The translations under genes and the position numbers were made by a program. DNA of 50,109 nucleotides. Source: Longimicrobiaceae bacterium. Lineage in GTDB: Bacteria; Gemmatimonadota; Gemmatimonadetes; Longimicrobiales; Longimicrobiaceae. Shown piece by piece: positions 8,728-16,107 of this stretch (positions are counted from its first letter, which is position 1; each line of letters starts with the position of its first letter). The DNA lies in contig JAUJOM010000024.1 of NCBI GenBank assembly GCA_030447645.1, positions 1 through 50,109 of the forward strand, read 5' to 3'. The notes below the pieces were generated by a model, which ran no database searches, had not been told where the DNA came from, and was given only the letters and a program-made list of their open reading frames with translations.

Positions 8728-9218
8728 TCCCGCAGCATGGTTTCGGTTCCGTAGCTCATGTAGCCGAACGGCAGCGTGTCCCGGCTGAACGCGTGGATTT
8801 CGCTCACCTCCAGCGGATCGCGGATTTCAGCATCACCCCGTACCTCCGCGGCAACCGCAATCGCGATCGAGTGGCTCCTGGGGTCGCGCTCCGGCCACGA
8901 GTAGACACCGACCAAACGTCCCATACGTGCGATCTCGAAGCCGGTTTCTTCCTCCAGCTCCCGACGGGCCGCCTCTTCTACCGTCTCGCCCCAATCGATC
9001 AGGCCACCAGGAAGAACCCAGCGGTCCGTGTCAACCCTGCGCACCAGGACGATCGTCCCGTCAGCCCGGATCGGCACCACCACAACGCTGGGCAGCGGAT
9101 GGCGGAGTACCAGGCGCATGGCTGCCCGCAGATGCCGCCATAGCTGCCCGCTCCGCTTCGCGCGTCGCCGCCGGTCCATGAGGCGAACAGCGCCGCTTCC
9201 GGACGTGTTTTTGGTCAT
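8697..9218 (-). CDS. Nudix hydrolase
   Basis: A 173-residue Nudix-family pyrophosphohydrolase that would cleave a nucleoside diphosphate linked to another group; the substrate cannot be told. The Nudix box is complete: GGLIDWGETVEEAARRELEE followed by ETGF, matching Gx5Ex7REUxEExGU, at about residues 72-95. A basic N-terminus (MDRRRRAKRSGQLWRHLRAA) precedes the fold, and ADGTIVLVRRVDTDRWVLPG leads into the box. The ATG at 9216-9218 is preceded by GGAG. It lies just downstream of a small lipoprotein gene on the same strand, ten bases away, and the two may share a transcript. Confidence 0.9.
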   Translation of the reverse strand: MTKNTSGSGAVRLMDRRRRAKRSGQLWRHLRAAMRLVLRHPLPSVVVVPIRADGTIVLVRRVDTDRWVLPGGLIDWGETVEEAARRELEEETGFEIARMGRLVGVYSWPERDPRSHSIAIAVAAEVRGDAEIRDPLEVSEIHAFSRDTLPFGYMSYGTETMLRDYLEDRTVVA

Positions 9219-9228
9219 TTCGCTCCGC

Positions 9229-9642
9229 CTAGGCCTTCCGATAGGTGGCGCGCGTTGCGCCCGCCTCGAACGAGATGGTTCTTCCGTCGCGGGTGCCGGA
9301 GTACGCGGCAGCCCCGACGGGGCGGAGCCGCAGCGCGTTCCCCTCCGCGGAAAAGGTTCCGTTCTCGATGGCCGGAACGATGCGAACGGGTCCGGCTGAC
9401 GCCGTCACCCGGGTGTTGATGACGGCGACGTAGGAACCATCCCGGCGAAGAGTGAGATACCCGCTGATCACCTCCGCCTGGCCGTCCGCCTGCTGGCCCA
9501 CCTGGACGGGAAGCGCGGACCCGTTGAGCTCAACCAGGGCGTAGGTTCCGGCCGCAGCATCAACCGGATCGGTGATGCCGTGGTCGCGGCATGCGCCCAG
9601 TGGCAAAGCAACGGCGAGCACGAGCGAAAGGAAGGTACGCAT
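9229..9642 (-). CDS. small lipoprotein, unknown function
   Basis: A 137-residue secreted lipoprotein. The signal peptide MRTFLSLVLAVALPLGACRD ends in a good lipobox (LGAC), so the mature protein should start at Cys18 and be membrane-anchored. The rest is beta-rich (GTYALVELNGSALPVQV, ISGYLTLRRDGSYVAVINT, TFSAEGNALRLRPVG) and resembles small lipocalin-like or META-type folds common in such lipoproteins, but I cannot name a family. The ATG at 9640-9642 has an AGGAG Shine-Dalgarno seven bases upstream, which decides it over upstream in-frame codons. It precedes the Nudix gene on the minus strand. Confidence 0.75.
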   Translation of the reverse strand: MRTFLSLVLAVALPLGACRDHGITDPVDAAAGTYALVELNGSALPVQVGQQADGQAEVISGYLTLRRDGSYVAVINTRVTASAGPVRIVPAIENGTFSAEGNALRLRPVGAAAYSGTRDGRTISFEAGATRATYRKA

Positions 9643-9679
9643 GGAAAGCTCCTGGGGATTGCGTGTCGCGCCCATCGCC

Positions 9680-10921
9680 TCACACCATCGGGGAGCGTGG
9701 AGCACCACCCATCAGATCGCGGTAATAGTCCAGCGTCAGCTCCGCAATCCGTCGCCAGCTGAATTGAGCCAGCACGCGTGCCCGAGCGGCCCTGCCCATG
9801 GCAGCTCGCCGCTCCGGATCGCGGATCAGCTCGTTGACGGCGTCGGCGAGCGCGCGGGAGAATGCTTCGGGGTCCCGGGGCTCGGCGGAGCCCCCACCCG
9901 CTGCGTCGACCGGGATGAGCAGCCCGGTCTCACCTGGCACCACGATCTCGGGGATGCCGCCCACCGCCGAGGCGACGACCGGCGTTTCACACGCCATCGC
10001 TTCCAGGTTGATGATGCCAAAGGGCTCGTACACCGACGGACAAACGAAAACGGCCGCGTGCGAGTAAAGGGAGATGACCTCCTCCTTTGGGAGCATCTCC
10101 GGGATCCAGATGATCCCGGCAGCCGCCTCCTGTTTTGCCTCCGCCACCAGGACCCTCATCTCGTGGGCGACCTCCTCCGTATCGGGCGCACCGGCGCAGA
10201 GAACCACCTGCACTCCCGGCTGCAGGTAGCGGATCGCGCGCACGAGGTGGAGAATCCCCTTTTGACGGGTGATCCGTCCCACAAAAAGCACCGTCGGGAT
10301 CTCCGGATCCACACCCAGCCGGCGGAGCGTTGCCGGGGCTGGCCGGGGGCGGTACTCCTCCGGGTCGATGCCGTTGTGGATGACACGGACGCGCTCCGCC
10401 GGTACGCCGTAGAGCGTCTGCACATCCTCCTTCATCGCCGCGGAGACAGCAACCACACCGTCGGCATTCTGGTACGCCGTGCGCTCGAGCCAGGTAGTCG
10501 CGTGGTAGGCCGTTCCGAGCTGCTCCACCTTCCAGGGGCGGTGCGGCTCCAGGGAATGCGTGGTGAGCACGAGCCGGGCACCGGTCAATGGCCGGGCGAT
10601 ACATCCGGCGAGGTGCGAATACCAGGTGTGGCAGTGCACAATATCGGGGGCATCCACGGAACCCACCATGGCGAGATTGCGACCCAGCGCATCGAGCAGC
10701 CGGGCGTGGCGGCGATCCTGAGCCGGGAGCCCTGCCGCTGTCTTGATCCCGTGCACCCGAAGATTTCCATGCACCTCGTGCTGTTCACCGAAGGAGAAAA
10801 CATCCACCTGGTGAGCTGAGTCATCGGCGCGCGCCAGCTCACGCGAAAGGTATTCCACATGAACGCCGGCCCCGCCGTAGACGTGAGGTGGGTACTCGTT
10901 CGTAAACAGAGCGACGCGCAT
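9680..10921 (-). CDS. glgA: glycogen synthase / maltose-1-phosphate synthase, actinobacterial type
   Basis: A 413-residue GT4 glycosyltransferase with two Rossmann domains. It opens MRVALFTNEYPPHVYGGAGV, the glycine-rich start of the GlgA fold, then DIVHCHTWYSHLAG, the hinge VIHNGIDPEEY, the nucleotide-sugar region VLFVGRITRQKGI, and the EX7E-like donor site PSVYEPFGIINLEAMACETP. This is the short, GT4-type GlgA seen in Actinobacteria, some members of which (GlgM) make maltose-1-phosphate from ADP-glucose; sequence alone does not separate the two activities. The ATG at 10919-10921 removes a non-homologous N-terminal extension. It sits 25 bases downstream of glgC, which makes its donor ADP-glucose. 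Confidence 0.88.
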   Translation of the reverse strand: MRVALFTNEYPPHVYGGAGVHVEYLSRELARADDSAHQVDVFSFGEQHEVHGNLRVHGIKTAAGLPAQDRRHARLLDALGRNLAMVGSVDAPDIVHCHTWYSHLAGCIARPLTGARLVLTTHSLEPHRPWKVEQLGTAYHATTWLERTAYQNADGVVAVSAAMKEDVQTLYGVPAERVRVIHNGIDPEEYRPRPAPATLRRLGVDPEIPTVLFVGRITRQKGILHLVRAIRYLQPGVQVVLCAGAPDTEEVAHEMRVLVAEAKQEAAAGIIWIPEMLPKEEVISLYSHAAVFVCPSVYEPFGIINLEAMACETPVVASAVGGIPEIVVPGETGLLIPVDAAGGGSAEPRDPEAFSRALADAVNELIRDPERRAAMGRAARARVLAQFSWRRIAELTLDYYRDLMGGAPRSPMV

Positions 10922-10946
10922 GAACTGGGGAACCTGGAAAGCTGCC

Positions 10947-12215
10947 TTAGATGACCGTCCCGTCCGGGATTTCCGCGTTCTTGGCGATGACCACGATGCC
11001 CTCGCGTATGGAAAAGCCGGGCCCCTCACCTTCCTGAATTCTCTCCTGGTTGGAGATGACACACCGCTTCCCGATCGAGGCGTTGCGATCCACGATCGCG
11101 TTTTCGATCCGGGTTCCCTCGCCAATGCCGGGACAGGCGGGGCCCTGAACCGGGTCGCGGGCCACCGGATCTTGCCACCAGTAGTAGTCCGAGCCCAGAA
11201 TCACAGCCCGGTTGATCCGCGTTCCGCGGCCAATAAAAGAGCGGATGCCGATCACCGCATCCGAAATCTCGCTGTCCACGATCACGCTCCCCTCGCTGAT
11301 GATCGCGTGCTCCACCGTCGAGCGGGTGATCTTGGCCGGAGGTAGCATCCGCGCGTTGGTGTACAGCGGCATCTTCGTATCGTAAAGGTTGAATGCCGGT
11401 TTTGGCTGGGCGAGCATGATATTGGTGTCGAAGTACGAGCGCACCGTACCAATGTCATTCCAGTACGCCGTGAACGGGTAAGAAACCACACGCCGCTCCT
11501 GGATGGCACCGGGGATGATCTCCTTGCCGAAATCATAGTCATCAGGGTGCGCATCCAGTACGTCGCGAAGTACCTTTGCGTTGAAGATGTAAATGCCCAT
11601 CGACGCCAGGTAAATCCTGCCGGCCGCGTTCATCTGGGGTGTCACCGGGCTTTCTTTCGCCGCCAACTGCTCCAGAGCCGGCTTTTCGTGGAACTCCGTG
11701 ATTCGGTGGTCGTCGTCAGTTTTGAGGATGCCGAAGCCGGGAGCCTCGTCCGCTCGCACGGGCGTGACGGCGACCGTGATGTCCGCCCCCAGCTGGCGAT
11801 GGTGGGTCAGCATTTCGCGGTAGTCCATCGTGTACAGCTGATCGCCCGACAGGATAATGACGTAGTCGTGAGGGAAGCTGCGAATGTGCGGTAGGGACTG
11901 ACGGACGGCATCGGCCGTGCCCTGGTACCACTCCTCCGAGGTGAGTGTTTGCTCAGCCGCGACGATAGTTACGAAGCCGCTGCGGAACCGGTCGAACACA
12001 TACGCCCGGGCGATGTGGTTGTTCAGGCTGGCAGAGCTATACTGAGTGAGCACGAAGATGCGCTCCAGGCCGGAGTTGATGCAGTTGGAGATGGGAACGT
12101 CCACCAGCCGGTATTTCCCCGCGAGGGGGACGGCGGGCTTGGCACGATCGCTCGTGAGCGGGAAGAGTCGGGTGCCGGCACCGCCACCCAAAATAACAGC
12201 GAGCATCTGGCTCAT
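10947..12215 (-). CDS. glgC: glucose-1-phosphate adenylyltransferase
   Basis: A 422-residue enzyme making ADP-glucose from glucose-1-phosphate and ATP, the committed step to bacterial glycogen. The nucleotidyltransferase signature [20 protein letters not shown] is at residues 10-29, followed by [28 protein letters not shown], the metal-site region [13 protein letters not shown] and FHEKP. The C-terminal part is the left-handed beta-helix with hexapeptide-like turns ([20 protein letters not shown]). Length and domain order are normal for GlgC. It starts the minus-strand glgC-glgA pair; I see no strong Shine-Dalgarno before the ATG at 12215. Confidence 0.96.
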   Translation of the reverse strand: MSQMLAVILGGGAGTRLFPLTSDRAKPAVPLAGKYRLVDVPISNCINSGLERIFVLTQYSSASLNNHIARAYVFDRFRSGFVTIVAAEQTLTSEEWYQGTADAVRQSLPHIRSFPHDYVIILSGDQLYTMDYREMLTHHRQLGADITVAVTPVRADEAPGFGILKTDDDHRITEFHEKPALEQLAAKESPVTPQMNAAGRIYLASMGIYIFNAKVLRDVLDAHPDDYDFGKEIIPGAIQERRVVSYPFTAYWNDIGTVRSYFDTNIMLAQPKPAFNLYDTKMPLYTNARMLPPAKITRSTVEHAIISEGSVIVDSEISDAVIGIRSFIGRGTRINRAVILGSDYYWWQDPVARDPVQGPACPGIGEGTRIENAIVDRNASIGKRCVISNQERIQEGEGPGFSIREGIVVIAKNAEIPDGTVI

Positions 12216-12365
12216 CGAAGGAGCAGCCTGCGTCGTTGGGGTGAACCGTAGTCGGGCAAAGCATACTCCGCCCAGGGTACCGGCGCCAGACGCCGGTAGT
12301 CGGGGCGAGATACAAGAGTCGGTCCAGCAAAAAGAAGCGGGATTGCAAGCTGTTTGGGACAGCGA

Positions 12366-12563
12366 TCAACGCCCTGAGGGCGCGGGGAAGACCTGCTTCC
12401 AGGGATTCGCGACGATCAGGCCGACGAGCCCCCCTATTGCTCCTCCAGCGGAGGTTGAGGCGCCCATCTCCGCGACGTGCCACGCCGGCGCGAGATCAGG
12501 CCGCTCGCGGGAGTAAGAAGCCTGGTGGCGTACCAGCCCCCCAACCACCCCACCGGCAACCAT
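12366..12563 (-). CDS. possible small glycine-rich membrane protein
   Basis: A 65-residue frame with two hydrophobic, glycine-rich segments (MVAGGVVGGLV near the start and AGGAIGGLVGLIVA near the end). The frame stays open upstream to about 12660 and is hydrophobic there too (SFGVTAITFTFSI), so the true start could lie further up. No Shine-Dalgarno decides it. The rest of the 615-base stretch between glgC and the next gene (12216-12830) shows no other convincing gene. The call rests only on composition and is weak. Confidence 0.3.
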   Translation of the reverse strand: MVAGGVVGGLVRHQASYSRERPDLAPAWHVAEMGASTSAGGAIGGLVGLIVANPWKQVFPAPSGR

Positions 12564-12830
12564 GCCCAGGACGGCGCATCCGCATAGCGGTCGGATTGAA
12601 AAAGTGAATGTAATTGCCGTAACGCCAAAGCTAGCCAGCCGAGACAGCCCAGCACAGCCCCCGTCCGGCTATGGGTCCCGGATCCACCCAGACCCCGCCG
12701 CTCCCGCGGGTGGCTCTGGCTATGGGTACCATGTCTTTGTGGCTGCTGCTGTCGATCCTGGCGGTAATCAGGTATAGTGACCGGGTATGAGGCCTAGACT
12801 ATTCCCAATCCTTTATTCTCTGATTCGCCT

Positions 12831-13160
12831 ATGACAACCCAAAACGTGAGGTATGGCTCCGCCTGGGAAAAATTCCACCTCGCTGTACTTGGCCTCGCGG
12901 TGAGCGAAGACTCACTCCAGCAGCGCATTCGCAACGCTTACATTCTCCACCTTTCACTCATTGAGCACGACGATGTACCCGAGGGAATTCGTGAGGAGTT
13001 TCACAGCTTGCACGAGACGCTGAACCGCATACCTGCGGTCGCAGGCGAGGGCTCCGCGGCTGCATCAGCGAGCGCCCTTGATGAACTCGAAGCCCCCCGT
13101 GTTATCGCGTCTATTGTCTCGATGTATGATCGAATGACAAAGTACGGCCCCAACAGATAA
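12831..13160 (+). CDS. hypothetical protein, 109 residues
   Basis: A soluble, mostly helical protein that I do not recognise. The N-terminal half (AWEKFHLAVLGLAVSEDSLQ, then RIRNAYILHLSLIEHDDVPE) looks like a compact helical bundle; the C-terminal part has an alanine/serine-rich linker and then VIASIVSMYDRMTKYG. Local GC is lower than in the flanking genes, with AT-rich DNA around 12765-12830 including a TATAGT at 12773-12778 that could be a -10 element, though no matching -35 is evident. There is no clear Shine-Dalgarno before the ATG. The different composition could mean a recent arrival. Confidence 0.6.
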   Translation: MTTQNVRYGSAWEKFHLAVLGLAVSEDSLQQRIRNAYILHLSLIEHDDVPEGIREEFHSLHETLNRIPAVAGEGSAAASASALDELEAPRVIASIVSMYDRMTKYGPNR

Positions 13161-13248
13161 CTCGTTCAGAACCGTGGCGGGACCAGCCATGCCTGGCAAT
13201 GCCCCGTGTCGGCAGGATATGGAGTTCAGCGGGAGAAACGGGTAATAC

Positions 13249-13386
13249 TTACGCATAGAGCTTGAAGTCGCGCTCGTCCAGCCGGGCGAGCAGGACATCG
13301 CAGAAGAAGAGCGCCCGCACGCCATCATCGGTAGATCCCTGGTTGGGGAGGATGCCAGGTTTCCCCGCGTGCTCACTAATGCTCAC
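13249..13386 (-). CDS. possible 45-residue small protein
   Basis: A short frame from GTG (13384-13386) to TAA (13249-13251) between the tRNA-Lys and the 109-residue gene. Its sequence looks protein-like: GILPNQGSTDDGVRALFFCD followed by VLLARLDERDFKLYA. Only a weak GGCGAG stands upstream, so the start is uncertain. It could also be the C-terminal fragment of a longer gene. I do not recognise it. Confidence 0.35.
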   Translation of the reverse strand: MSISEHAGKPGILPNQGSTDDGVRALFFCDVLLARLDERDFKLYA

Positions 13387-13412
13387 TCGCCGGAAACCGG
13401 CACTCCTGAGCA

Positions 13413-13446
13413 GCAAGAACCCCGGTCAGCTAGGTGCTTGCCGGGG
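13413..13446 (-). terminator. possible terminator hairpin after tRNA-Lys
   Basis: Downstream of the tRNA on the minus strand, CCCCGG (13446-13441) can pair with CCGGGG (13425-13420) around a 15-base loop, followed by TTCTTG. The stem is short and the T-tract weak, so this is a tentative call based on position and inverted repeat alone. Confidence 0.3.
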
Positions 13447-13462
13447 CCTGCTTTCTCCTACA

Positions 13463-13535
13463 TGAGCCGGGTGGGACTCGAACCCACGACCATTGGATTA
13501 AAAGTCCAGTGCTCTACCAACTGAGCTACCGGCTC
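13463..13535 (-). tRNA. tRNA-Lys (anticodon TTT)
   Basis: A 73-base gene without encoded CCA. The acceptor stem is GAGCCGG/CCGGCTC with discriminator A; the D arm is GCTC-AGTTGGTA-GAGC; the anticodon loop CTTTTAA carries TTT; the T arm is GTGGG-TTCGAGT-CCCAC. All helices pair except the top of the anticodon stem, where C27 faces A43. It stands alone between the ribosomal-protein cluster and the small genes to its left. Confidence 0.97.
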
Positions 13536-13572
13536 GTCCAACGTTGAAAACTAATGCAGTTGACGGTCCTGC

Positions 13573-13995
13573 TCAACCTGCGTGCGTCCAGCGGCGGCCC
13601 ACCCACGCGCCACCGGTCGCGGCGATCGCCTGCACTAGAAGGACGGTCACCGTCTCGCCCAGGGGAAGTCCGGCCCAGCCTCGGGCGCCGCCACCCACCA
13701 GCTGAGCGAGCAGATTCGCTATGAGCCAAACAACGACGGAAAATCCTCCGATCGCCAGCCCATGCGCCACCGGGGCATCGGACGCTCTCCGCGCGGTGAA
13801 AAACCCTCCCGTACCAAACCCCGCGACAACCGCCAGTAGCGTCCAGGTGGCTGCACCCGGCGCACCGCGGGAAACCAGCCCAAGCTGGATCAGGACGAAA
13901 ACCGCGGCCGCCGTGATCGCCGCGGCGACAAACCAGCCAAAAGCCACCCAGGACGGCCGAAGGCCGGAGTGACGACGTTCCGCCACTTCGATCAC
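13573..13995 (-). CDS. four-helix membrane protein, unknown function
   Basis: A 140-residue integral membrane protein starting at GTG 13995, seven bases past the rplS stop. Four hydrophobic segments can be seen: WVAFGWFVAAAITAAAVFVL, TWTLLAVVAGFGTGGFFTA, GLAIGGFSVVVWLIANLLAQ and ETVTVLLVQAIAATGGAWVG. The helices are rich in glycine and alanine, as in the TIGR04086-like small membrane proteins, but the match is only by general character. It is the last gene of the ffh-rpsP-rimM-trmD-rplS run and so is probably cotranscribed with it. A shorter start at GTG 13986 is also possible. Confidence 0.65.
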   Translation of the reverse strand: MIEVAERRHSGLRPSWVAFGWFVAAAITAAAVFVLIQLGLVSRGAPGAATWTLLAVVAGFGTGGFFTARRASDAPVAHGLAIGGFSVVVWLIANLLAQLVGGGARGWAGLPLGETVTVLLVQAIAATGGAWVGRRWTHAG

Positions 13996-14002
13996 GCGGC
14001 GA

Positions 14003-14350
14003 TCAGCGGGGCCGCCGCTCCTTGATGCGGGCAGCCTTGCCGCGCAGTTCACGGAGGTAGTACAGCTTTGCCCGACGTACCCGGCCCTGCCGGAGCAGCT
14101 CCACCGAGGAGAACATCGGCGAATGCAGCGGAAACACCCGCTCCACGCCCACGCCGCCGGAGATCTTCCGCACAGTAAAGGTCTCGGAGATACCCCCATT
14201 CTTGCGGGCGATGCATACCCCCTCAAACGCCTGGATACGCTCCTTGTCGCCCTCGCGAACACGAACGTTGACGCGGACCGTGTCTCCGGTACGGAAGGTG
14301 GGCAGATCGGTACGCAGGTATTCCTGCTGAGTTTCGCTGAACAGGTTCAT
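14003..14350 (-). CDS. rplS: 50S ribosomal protein L19
   Basis: 115 residues, the normal length for L19, which sits at the interface of the two ribosomal subunits. Family motifs are clear: [62 protein letters not shown] and the C-terminal [20 protein letters not shown]. The ATG has a strong AGGAG Shine-Dalgarno (GAAAGGAGCTACC). It follows trmD by 16 bases, as in most bacteria. Confidence 0.98.
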   Translation of the reverse strand: MNLFSETQQEYLRTDLPTFRTGDTVRVNVRVREGDKERIQAFEGVCIARKNGGISETFTVRKISGGVGVERVFPLHSPMFSSVELLRQGRVRRAKLYYLRELRGKAARIKERRPR

Positions 14351-14366
14351 GGTAGCTCCTTTCTTC

Positions 14367-15065
14367 TCAAGGGTCTGTGCGGCGCTCCCACAAATCCGGG
14401 CGCCGCTCGCGCGTCAGTCGCTCCGCCTCGTCCCGGCGCCACGCCGCAATTCGTGCGTGGTCACCGGTCAACAGCACCGGCGGAACCCGCAGCCCCCGGA
14501 ACTCCGGAGGACGGGTGTACGACGGGGGGCTGAGCAGCCCGTCGTAAAAGGAGTCGGTCGCAGCCGACTCGTGATCGCTGATGGCTCCGGGCAGCAGACG
14601 AACTACCGCATCGGTCACCGCCAGCGCCGGAATTTCACCGCCCGACAGGACAAAGTCCCCGAGCGACACTTCTTCGGTGGCCAGCGCATCCCCAACCCGC
14701 TGGTCCACATCTTTGTAATGACCACAAAGCAGCGTGATCTGGTCGGCGAGCGACCAGCGCACCGCGTCATCGTGGTCCCACCGCCGGCCCCGGGCCGACA
14801 TCAGCAGCACCGGGCCCGCGGGTCCCGCATCCTGCCCGACGGCGAGAAACTCCGCCGCCCGAAAAAAGGGCTCGGGCTTCAGCACCATCCCGGCTCCCCC
14901 GCCGTAGGGGAGATCGTCCGCCACCTGGTGCCGTCCTTCAGTGAAGCGACGCAGGTCGACGACGTTGTATTCGACCAGCCCCTTGCCGGCGGCGCGACCG
15001 AGGATGCTCTGCGCGAGTGGACCCCGGAAGAACTCCGGGAAGAGCGTCACGATGTTGACGCGCAT
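14367..15065 (-). CDS. trmD: tRNA (guanine-37-N1)-methyltransferase
   Basis: The SPOUT-family enzyme that methylates G37 of tRNAs with the sequence G36G37, preventing frameshifting. Motifs: [13 protein letters not shown] at the start, [16 protein letters not shown], the knotted SAM site [13 protein letters not shown], and [20 protein letters not shown], all intact. The protein has 232 residues from the ATG at 15065. A GTG just upstream (15068) is an alternative start. The rimM stop codon and this ATG overlap (TGATG), implying translational coupling. Confidence 0.97.
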   Translation of the reverse strand: MRVNIVTLFPEFFRGPLAQSILGRAAGKGLVEYNVVDLRRFTEGRHQVADDLPYGGGAGMVLKPEPFFRAAEFLAVGQDAGPAGPVLLMSARGRRWDHDDAVRWSLADQITLLCGHYKDVDQRVGDALATEEVSLGDFVLSGGEIPALAVTDAVVRLLPGAISDHESAATDSFYDGLLSPPSYTRPPEFRGLRVPPVLLTGDHARIAAWRRDEAERLTRERRPDLWERRTDP

Positions 15066-15601
15066 CACAGGTCGAGCAGTCCCTCCCGCGGCTCGATCTC
15101 CAGCACTCGCGCTTCCCGATCCACCTTTCGGACGAGATCCCGGACGAAGGGGACAAGCAGCTCGGAGCGGTCCTGTCGTGCAATGCTGAGCAGGTGTCCA
15201 CCCGCGGGTGCGTCGTATACCTCCCGCACGTCGCCAACGGGGGCCCCATCCGCCACCACGCGCATTCCAACCAGCTCATGCGTCCAAACCTCGTCCTCGT
15301 CCAGCGGATGCGCCTCCTCCCGGGGAAGCAGCAGGGTCCGGCCGCGAAGCCCGTCCACCGCCTCGGTCCGGGACGTATGCTCGGCGGTCTTGAGCAGCAG
15401 ACCGCCCTTGAAGGGGCGGGTGCGCTCCACCGTCACGCATCCGCCGTCCGGCTTGCCGGCCGGGTCCCCGGTCCGCAGCACTCGCCCGGGGTGGTAAACC
15501 TCGTTCGGACGATCCGTTTCCAGCGCTACCGCCAGCTCACCCCGGATCCCGTGCGGCTTGAGTACGACGCCGACGATCAGGTACTCCGGGGCCACGGTCA
15601 C
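15065..15601 (-). CDS. rimM: 16S rRNA processing protein RimM
   Basis: Assists maturation of the 30S head, binding S19. 178 residues with the N-terminal RimM barrel (YLIVGVVLKPHGIRGELAVA) and the C-terminal PRC barrel (HELVGMRVVADGAPVGDVRE, then LLVPFVRDLVRKVDREAR and VLEIEPREGLLDL). The GTG start at 15601 overlaps the rpsP stop as GTGA, and the rimM stop overlaps the trmD start, so rpsP-rimM-trmD form a tightly coupled set. Confidence 0.96.
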   Translation of the reverse strand: MTVAPEYLIVGVVLKPHGIRGELAVALETDRPNEVYHPGRVLRTGDPAGKPDGGCVTVERTRPFKGGLLLKTAEHTSRTEAVDGLRGRTLLLPREEAHPLDEDEVWTHELVGMRVVADGAPVGDVREVYDAPAGGHLLSIARQDRSELLVPFVRDLVRKVDREARVLEIEPREGLLDL

Positions 15602-16047
15602 TCGCCCGGCTTGGACTCCCCTTCTTCCTCACCACCGATGCGCTCCGCCAGGCTTTCCACCGCGTCGCGGGCGGCCTCGACCACCGTTCCGGCTGCACTG
15701 GCCACCGCACCCACGGCTGTGGCCACCGCACCGCGCACCGCGTCCGCCGCCCTGCCCGCCGTCTCGGTGATGCTGGCGATCGCGCCCTCAGCCGCGGTCG
15801 GCTCATCGTAGACGCCGGCACGCTTCAGGATGGACTGCACCGTTTCGGTAGGCGTCGCACCCTTGGCGAGCCAGGTGCGTGCCTGCGCCTGGTTGACCAC
15901 CACCGTCGCCGGATTGGTGCGTGGATTGTAGTGCCCCAGGTTGGCGACAAAACGACCATCACGGGGCGAGCTGCTTTCCGCGACCACGATGCGATAGTGC
16001 GGGGCCTTCTTGCGACCCATGCGCTTGAGTCGAATTCTGAGCGCCAT
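15598..16047 (-). CDS. rpsP: 30S ribosomal protein S16 with long C-terminal extension
   Basis: The first 80-85 residues are typical S16: MALRIRLKRMGRKKAPHYRI, VVAESSSPRDGRFVANLGHY, NPRT and WLAKGATPTETVQSILKRAG. The protein then continues for about 65 residues of alanine-rich, probably amphipathic helix (ITETAGRAADAVRGAVATAV, EAARDAVESLAERIGG) ending in an acidic tail. Most S16 proteins stop at 80-100 residues, so 149 is long. The frame is uninterrupted and the stop overlaps rimM, which argues that the extension is real. The ATG at 16047 is preceded by GGGAG. Confidence 0.96.
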   Translation of the reverse strand: MALRIRLKRMGRKKAPHYRIVVAESSSPRDGRFVANLGHYNPRTNPATVVVNQAQARTWLAKGATPTETVQSILKRAGVYDEPTAAEGAIASITETAGRAADAVRGAVATAVGAVASAAGTVVEAARDAVESLAERIGGEEEGESKPGE

Positions 16048-16107
16048 CCGGTGTTCTCCCTTGGTTGAGTGCGGCGTCCAGCGGTACACTCCGCGGACGA
16101 TCAGTGG

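Noticed and set aside
9572..10819. A 415-codon plus-strand frame opposite glgA, and similar frames opposite metH, the PBP, pepP and the M28 gene.
   Set aside because: All are shadows of well-supported genes on the other strand and lack domains or start signals.
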